Source of the DNA: Agrococcus jenensis
GTDB taxonomy: Bacteria > Actinomycetota > Actinomycetes > Actinomycetales > Microbacteriaceae
DNA length: 64,000 nt
Direction: 5' to 3'
Assembly (NCBI RefSeq): GCF_003752465.1
Contig: NZ_RKHJ01000001.1
Location: forward strand, 1,736,001-1,800,000
The notes under the pieces are model-generated. The model was not told where the DNA came from, ran no database searches, and saw only the letters and a program-made list of their open reading frames with translations. The position numbers and the translations under genes were made by a program. Below, piece by piece: positions 61,070 through 64,000 of the stretch. How positions within the stretch are numbered: the first letter of the stretch is position 1; each line of letters begins with the position of its first letter.

Positions 61070-61657
61070 GTGCTGCCCGAGGAGTACGAGCGCCGTCGCC
61101 GCCTGCCGGCGCACCTGCGCGAGCCCGAGCACCGCGAGCCCGACTTCGCGTTCACGATCCGGCCCGTCGCCGCGGCCGACCTGCCGGTCGTGCGCGACAT
61201 CTACCGCCACTACGTGCTGAACTCCACCGTCACGTTCGACGAGCGCCCGAAGACGCTCGGCCAGTGGCGGCGCAGCCTGCGCGAGGCGACCGAGCTGCAG
61301 CTGCCCTTCATCGTCGCCGAGAGCGCGACCGGCGCGATCCTCGGCTACGCGCTCGTGCAGCCCTGGAAGCAGCGCAGCGCCTACCGCTACACGGTGGAGT
61401 CGTCGGTGTACCTCTCGCCCGCCGCGACCGGCCGCGGCCTCGGGCGTGCGCTCATGGAGGCGCTCATCGAGGCGACCAAGGCGCGCGGCGTGCGCGAGAT
61501 GATCGCCGTGATCGCCGACCAGGGCGCCGACGCGTCGATCCGCCTGCACGAGCGGCTGGGGTTCGACGAGATCGGGCGGATGGGCCGGGTCGGCCAGAAG
61601 TTCGGGCGGGAGCTCGGGATCGTGCTGCTGCAGAAGTCGCTGCGCAAGAAGCGCTGA
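61070..61657 (+). CDS. GNAT family N-acetyltransferase (phosphinothricin acetyltransferase-like)
   Basis: A 195-residue acetyltransferase with an N-terminal extension of about 28 charged residues. The core opens with FTIRPVAAADLPVVRDIYRHYV and has STVTFDERPKTLGQW, the pattern of Pat/Bar-type enzymes that acetylate phosphinothricin or methionine sulfoximine. Motif A is LSPAATGRGLGRALMEALIE near residue 128. The C-terminus is very basic (KSLRKKR). The GTG start is 1 bp after the ung stop. The true substrate is unknown. Confidence 0.85.
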   Translation: MLPEEYERRRRLPAHLREPEHREPDFAFTIRPVAAADLPVVRDIYRHYVLNSTVTFDERPKTLGQWRRSLREATELQLPFIVAESATGAILGYALVQPWKQRSAYRYTVESSVYLSPAATGRGLGRALMEALIEATKARGVREMIAVIADQGADASIRLHERLGFDEIGRMGRVGQKFGRELGIVLLQKSLRKKR

Positions 61658-61754
61658 CGCACATCCGCGCTGCCGCGGACGCGGATTGCGGACGGCCGCC
61701 GCCCGGAGGATGCTGGGCCCAGCGGCGGTGCCGCGCCGTCGCGGGGAGGCATCC

Positions 61755-62159
61755 ATGACCGCCGTCCAGCACCGTGACCACGCCCATCGCGCGCACCCCG
61801 GCTTCGCGCTCGCCGTCGGCTGGGCGGCGGCGGTCGCCGTCGCCGTCGGCGTGGTGAGCGGCGCCCTGATCGCGCTCGCGGCCATCCCCGACCTGCAGGC
61901 GCTCGCGGTCGGCAGCGGCTACGGCCTGATCCCGGGCGTGCTCGCCGCGGTCGGCGTCGTCGTGGCTCGCCGGGAGCTGGCGCACGACGTGCCGTACTGG
62001 CGCGCGGTCTCGATCGTCGTGCTCGCGGTCGCCTGCGCGACCGGGCTGCTCTTCGCGCTCACGCAGATGGCCATCGAGCTCGCCCCGGTCGGGGTGCTGC
62101 TCGGCGCGTGGACGTCGCTCGTGGCCACCTGCATCGGCCTGCTGCGCTCGCGCCGCTGA
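61755..62159 (+). CDS. Hypothetical membrane protein
   Basis: A 134-residue protein with four predicted membrane spans (about residues 18-45, 52-72, 84-104 and 108-128) and a His-rich N-terminus (HRDHAHRAH). The ATG at 61755 follows GGGGAGG by 7 nt, a good ribosome binding site. It is not recognised as a known family; the compact four-helix layout is common among actinobacterial accessory membrane proteins. Neighbours give no clue to its role. Confidence 0.65.
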   Translation: MTAVQHRDHAHRAHPGFALAVGWAAAVAVAVGVVSGALIALAAIPDLQALAVGSGYGLIPGVLAAVGVVVARRELAHDVPYWRAVSIVVLAVACATGLLFALTQMAIELAPVGVLLGAWTSLVATCIGLLRSRR

Positions 62160-62212
62160 GGCCCACCGTCGCGCGCGTCGAGCGAGCAGCCGTCGTCCGG
62201 GAGGATGGGGGC

Positions 62213-63190
62213 ATGGATCGGGCGCGCGTGTGGCTCGCGGCGCTCGTGCTGGCGCTGCCGCCGTCGGTGATCGCCGCGACCTGGGTGGCGCTCGCGCCGC
62301 GGCTGCCGGCCTCGATCGCGACGCACTGGTCGGACACCGGCGTGGCCGACGGCATCTCGGCGACGGTGCCGACCGCGGTGACGCTGCTGTCGATCACAGG
62401 CGCGATGCTCGTCGCCGGGCTCGTGCTCGCAGCCGTGCGGCTGTCGAGCCGCACCCGGGCGACGCTGCTCTCGCTGCTCGCCGCCGTGTCAGGGATGCTC
62501 GCCGCGGCGTGGGTCGTCTCGGCGGTCACGACCGTCGAGGCGGGCAGCGCGCAGGAGGCGGTGCTCGGGCCGTGGCTCGCGCTGCTGCTCGGCGCGGTGC
62601 TGCTGCTGCTCGTGCCGTGGCTCATCCACCCGCGCGACGACCGGGTGCCGCACCTCGACGAGCCGGTGCTGCCGCTCGCCCCCACCGACGAGCGGTCGTG
62701 GCGGGGCGAGGCGCGCTCGACGCCGTTCCTGCTGCTCGGCATCGTCCTGGCCGTCAGCAGCGTGCTCGTCGCGGCCGTGCTGCCGGTCGCGGGCCCGTGG
62801 CTGTCGATCCTCGTCGCGGGCGTGCTCCTCGCCGGTGCGGCGATCACGCTCGCGCTCGCGCGCATCCGCGTCACGGTCGACGCCGAGGGGCTGCGGGTGC
62901 GCGGCGCGCTCTTGATGCTGCCACTGCGCACGATCCCGCTCGAGCGCATCCGCGTCGTGGAGGCGCACGAGATCGAGCCGCTCGGGTGGGGCGGATGGGG
63001 CTACCGCGGCCTGCCGGGGCACCTCGCGATCGTGCTGCGGCGTGGCCCGGGCATCGTCGTCACCACCCGCGAGGGGTCGAGGTTCGCGGTGACGGTCGAC
63101 GACGCGCAGCAGGGAGCGTCGACGCTCGCCGGCCTCGTCGCCCGCGCCCGGGACGCCGAGCGGGGCGTCGGCGGCGGCGCGCAGCGGTGA
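62213..63190 (+). CDS. DUF1648-type membrane protein
   Basis: A 325-residue membrane protein. The first span is followed by ALAPRLPASIATHWSDTGVADG, the DUF1648 hallmark (W-x-x-x-G after a predicted extracellular strand). Two spans follow, then a pair near residues 115-135 and two more near residues 175-220, and a C-terminal cytoplasmic PH-like region of about 100 residues with LRVRGALLMLPLRTIPLERI. The role is unknown; relatives occur near sporulation or envelope genes. GGGAGG is 7 nt upstream of the ATG. Confidence 0.78.
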   Translation: MDRARVWLAALVLALPPSVIAATWVALAPRLPASIATHWSDTGVADGISATVPTAVTLLSITGAMLVAGLVLAAVRLSSRTRATLLSLLAAVSGMLAAAWVVSAVTTVEAGSAQEAVLGPWLALLLGAVLLLLVPWLIHPRDDRVPHLDEPVLPLAPTDERSWRGEARSTPFLLLGIVLAVSSVLVAAVLPVAGPWLSILVAGVLLAGAAITLALARIRVTVDAEGLRVRGALLMLPLRTIPLERIRVVEAHEIEPLGWGGWGYRGLPGHLAIVLRRGPGIVVTTREGSRFAVTVDDAQQGASTLAGLVARARDAERGVGGGAQR

Positions 63191-63270
63191 TGCGCACGAT
63201 GACCGCGACGAGCCGCAGCGCGACGCGGTCGCCGGTCGCCCATGTCACCGCGCGGTGCCACGATGGCTCC

Positions 63271-63666
63271 GTGACCGAGTTCGAGGACTGGCGGAAGACG
63301 CGCGAGCACACCGACGCGCAGGTGGCGGCGGCCGCGAGCGACCCGAGCGCGACCGTGACCGACCTCGGCCCTGGGTTCTGGATGGTGTCGGTCGCGGGCG
63401 CGACGCGCGGCTTCATCGTGCAGCTTGAGGTGCGCGACGAGGTGCGGTTCGAGGCCCGCCTGCGGCACGTGAACCCCGGTCAGGGCACGCGCATCGGCGA
63501 GTACTGGGAGTTCGACAAGGCGATCGCGGCGATCATCGCCGAGCCGTCGCGCTTCGTCGGCCGCGATCCGTTCCGCGAGCTGACGAACTACGCCAGCCGC
63601 GACCAGATGCGCGAGCGCACCGAGCGCAAGCGGCTGCAGCGCCGGGCCGGCAGGTACTTCGGGTGA
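63271..63666 (+). CDS. Hypothetical protein
   Basis: A 131-residue hydrophilic protein, with TEFEDWRKTREHTDAQVAAA at the start, GFWMVSVAGATRGFIVQLEV in the middle, and a basic C-terminus (RERTERKRLQRRAGRYFG). No family is recognised. The GTG at 63271 is preferred because the 27 residues from the earlier ATG 63190 look non-protein-like, and because CACGAT 6 nt before the GTG could be a leaderless -10. The ATG at 63190, overlapping the previous stop by TGATG, remains possible. It overlaps the last gene by GTGA. Confidence 0.65.
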   Translation: MTEFEDWRKTREHTDAQVAAAASDPSATVTDLGPGFWMVSVAGATRGFIVQLEVRDEVRFEARLRHVNPGQGTRIGEYWEFDKAIAAIIAEPSRFVGRDPFRELTNYASRDQMRERTERKRLQRRAGRYFG

Positions 63667-64000
63667 CCGCGGGGGCACGCGCCGCGGCGCCGTTCCGCTG
63701 GCGGCTGTGGCAGGTGGCGCTCTGGGCGGTCGGCATCGCGGCGGTGCTCGCCGAGGCGGTCGTGCTCGCCGCCGCCGTCGAGTCCGCCGCCGGCACCGAC
63801 GTCGTGCTGTGGATCTCGATCGCCCTCTGGTCGCTCCTGCTGGGCGTCGTGCTCGGTGCGGTGATGGCGATGCTCGCGCTCATCCTGCGCGCCCTCGCCG
63901 GCAGCGCGCCGGTGGCGCTGCTGCGCTGGCTGCTGGGCATCGCCGGCGGGCTCGCGACGAGCGCTGCCCTCGTGTGGGCGACGAGCGCGGCCGGGCAGCC
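63663..64000 (+). CDS. Hypothetical membrane protein, 3' end outside the window
   Basis: 112 codons are visible from a GTG that overlaps the preceding stop by GTGA. After a short basic N-terminus (RAAAPFRWRLW) there are three hydrophobic segments, about residues 17-40, 50-75 and 85-108. The gene is cut by the right edge. No family can be named. Confidence 0.6.
   Translation, partial: MTAGARAAAPFRWRLWQVALWAVGIAAVLAEAVVLAAAVESAAGTDVVLWISIALWSLLLGVVLGAVMAMLALILRALAGSAPVALLRWLLGIAGGLATSAALVWATSAAGQ

Overview
The window is about 73% G+C, with short intergenic gaps, many ATGA/GTGA start-stop overlaps and many GTG starts. It has coenzyme F420 genes, an actinobacterial block (SseB-like, DUF3515, thiL, rsmD, recG, coaD), and several genes whose start codon lies 6-7 nt after a TANNNT -10 box (leaderless transcripts). 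This suggests a chromosomal segment of a high-GC actinomycete, most likely a Micrococcales/Microbacteriaceae-type organism; the genus cannot be fixed from the sequence. I see no rRNA, tRNA, CRISPR array, transposase or phage gene.

Layout. 1-2.7 kb: end of a truncated gene, a TetR/SDR divergent pair sharing one operator, and a MurR/RpiR regulator. 2.8-5.9 kb: operon of MFS transporter, GAF protein and amidohydrolase, with two TGCAA-N6-TTGCA operators. 6.0-7.0 kb: class II fructose-bisphosphate aldolase. 7.2-19.4 kb: three transcription units, each preceded by the same 12-bp site TTCCTATAGGAT: (i) a DAK-type tetrulose kinase, RpiB-type and TIM-type isomerases and a GntR/FCD regulator; (ii) a xylose-isomerase-like barrel protein, a 3-hydroxyacyl-CoA-dehydrogenase-like enzyme, an SDR, a 31-residue membrane peptide and an MFS permease; (iii) a PdxA-like enzyme and a TctCBA transporter. 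Together they look like a regulon that imports a sugar acid and funnels a C4 ketose to erythrose 4-phosphate. 19.6-22.9 kb: glpX, a DUF1624 membrane protein, and an ArsR/AHSA1 pair. 23.3-34.4 kb: a twelve-gene operon with a branched-chain-amino-acid-type ABC transporter, acyl-CoA ligase, TetR, 3-hydroxybutyrate dehydrogenase, two alpha/beta hydrolases and a 3-oxoacid CoA-transferase.

34.5-41 kb: housekeeping genes (exonuclease, SseB-like, DUF3515 lipoprotein, thiL, GNAT, rsmD, recG, coaD). 41-50.8 kb: F420 region. cofE leads a MoxR/DUF58/transglutaminase operon, cofC follows, and on the opposite strand a three-gene ABC cassette of the proposed F420-0 importer type runs into cofD through a triplicated 14-bp start region that encodes two five-codon mini-ORFs. 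51-59.5 kb: a pyrimidine/hydantoin-type catabolic operon (beta-ureidopropionase, dihydropyrimidinase, F420-type LLM oxidoreductase, NMT1-type ABC transporter, class III aminotransferase). It has no classical dihydropyrimidine dehydrogenase, so the F420 enzyme may supply the reductive step. 59.6-64 kb: S51 peptidase-like protein, ung, GNAT, membrane proteins and two hypotheticals, the last cut by the window edge.

Two families of dispersed intergenic hairpins recur: CTCAACG...CGTTGAG elements at 80-142, 5933-5999 and (divergent) 59537-59599, and GGACCC...GGGTCC elements at 22886-22943 and 34402-34459. Most sit at gene 3' ends.
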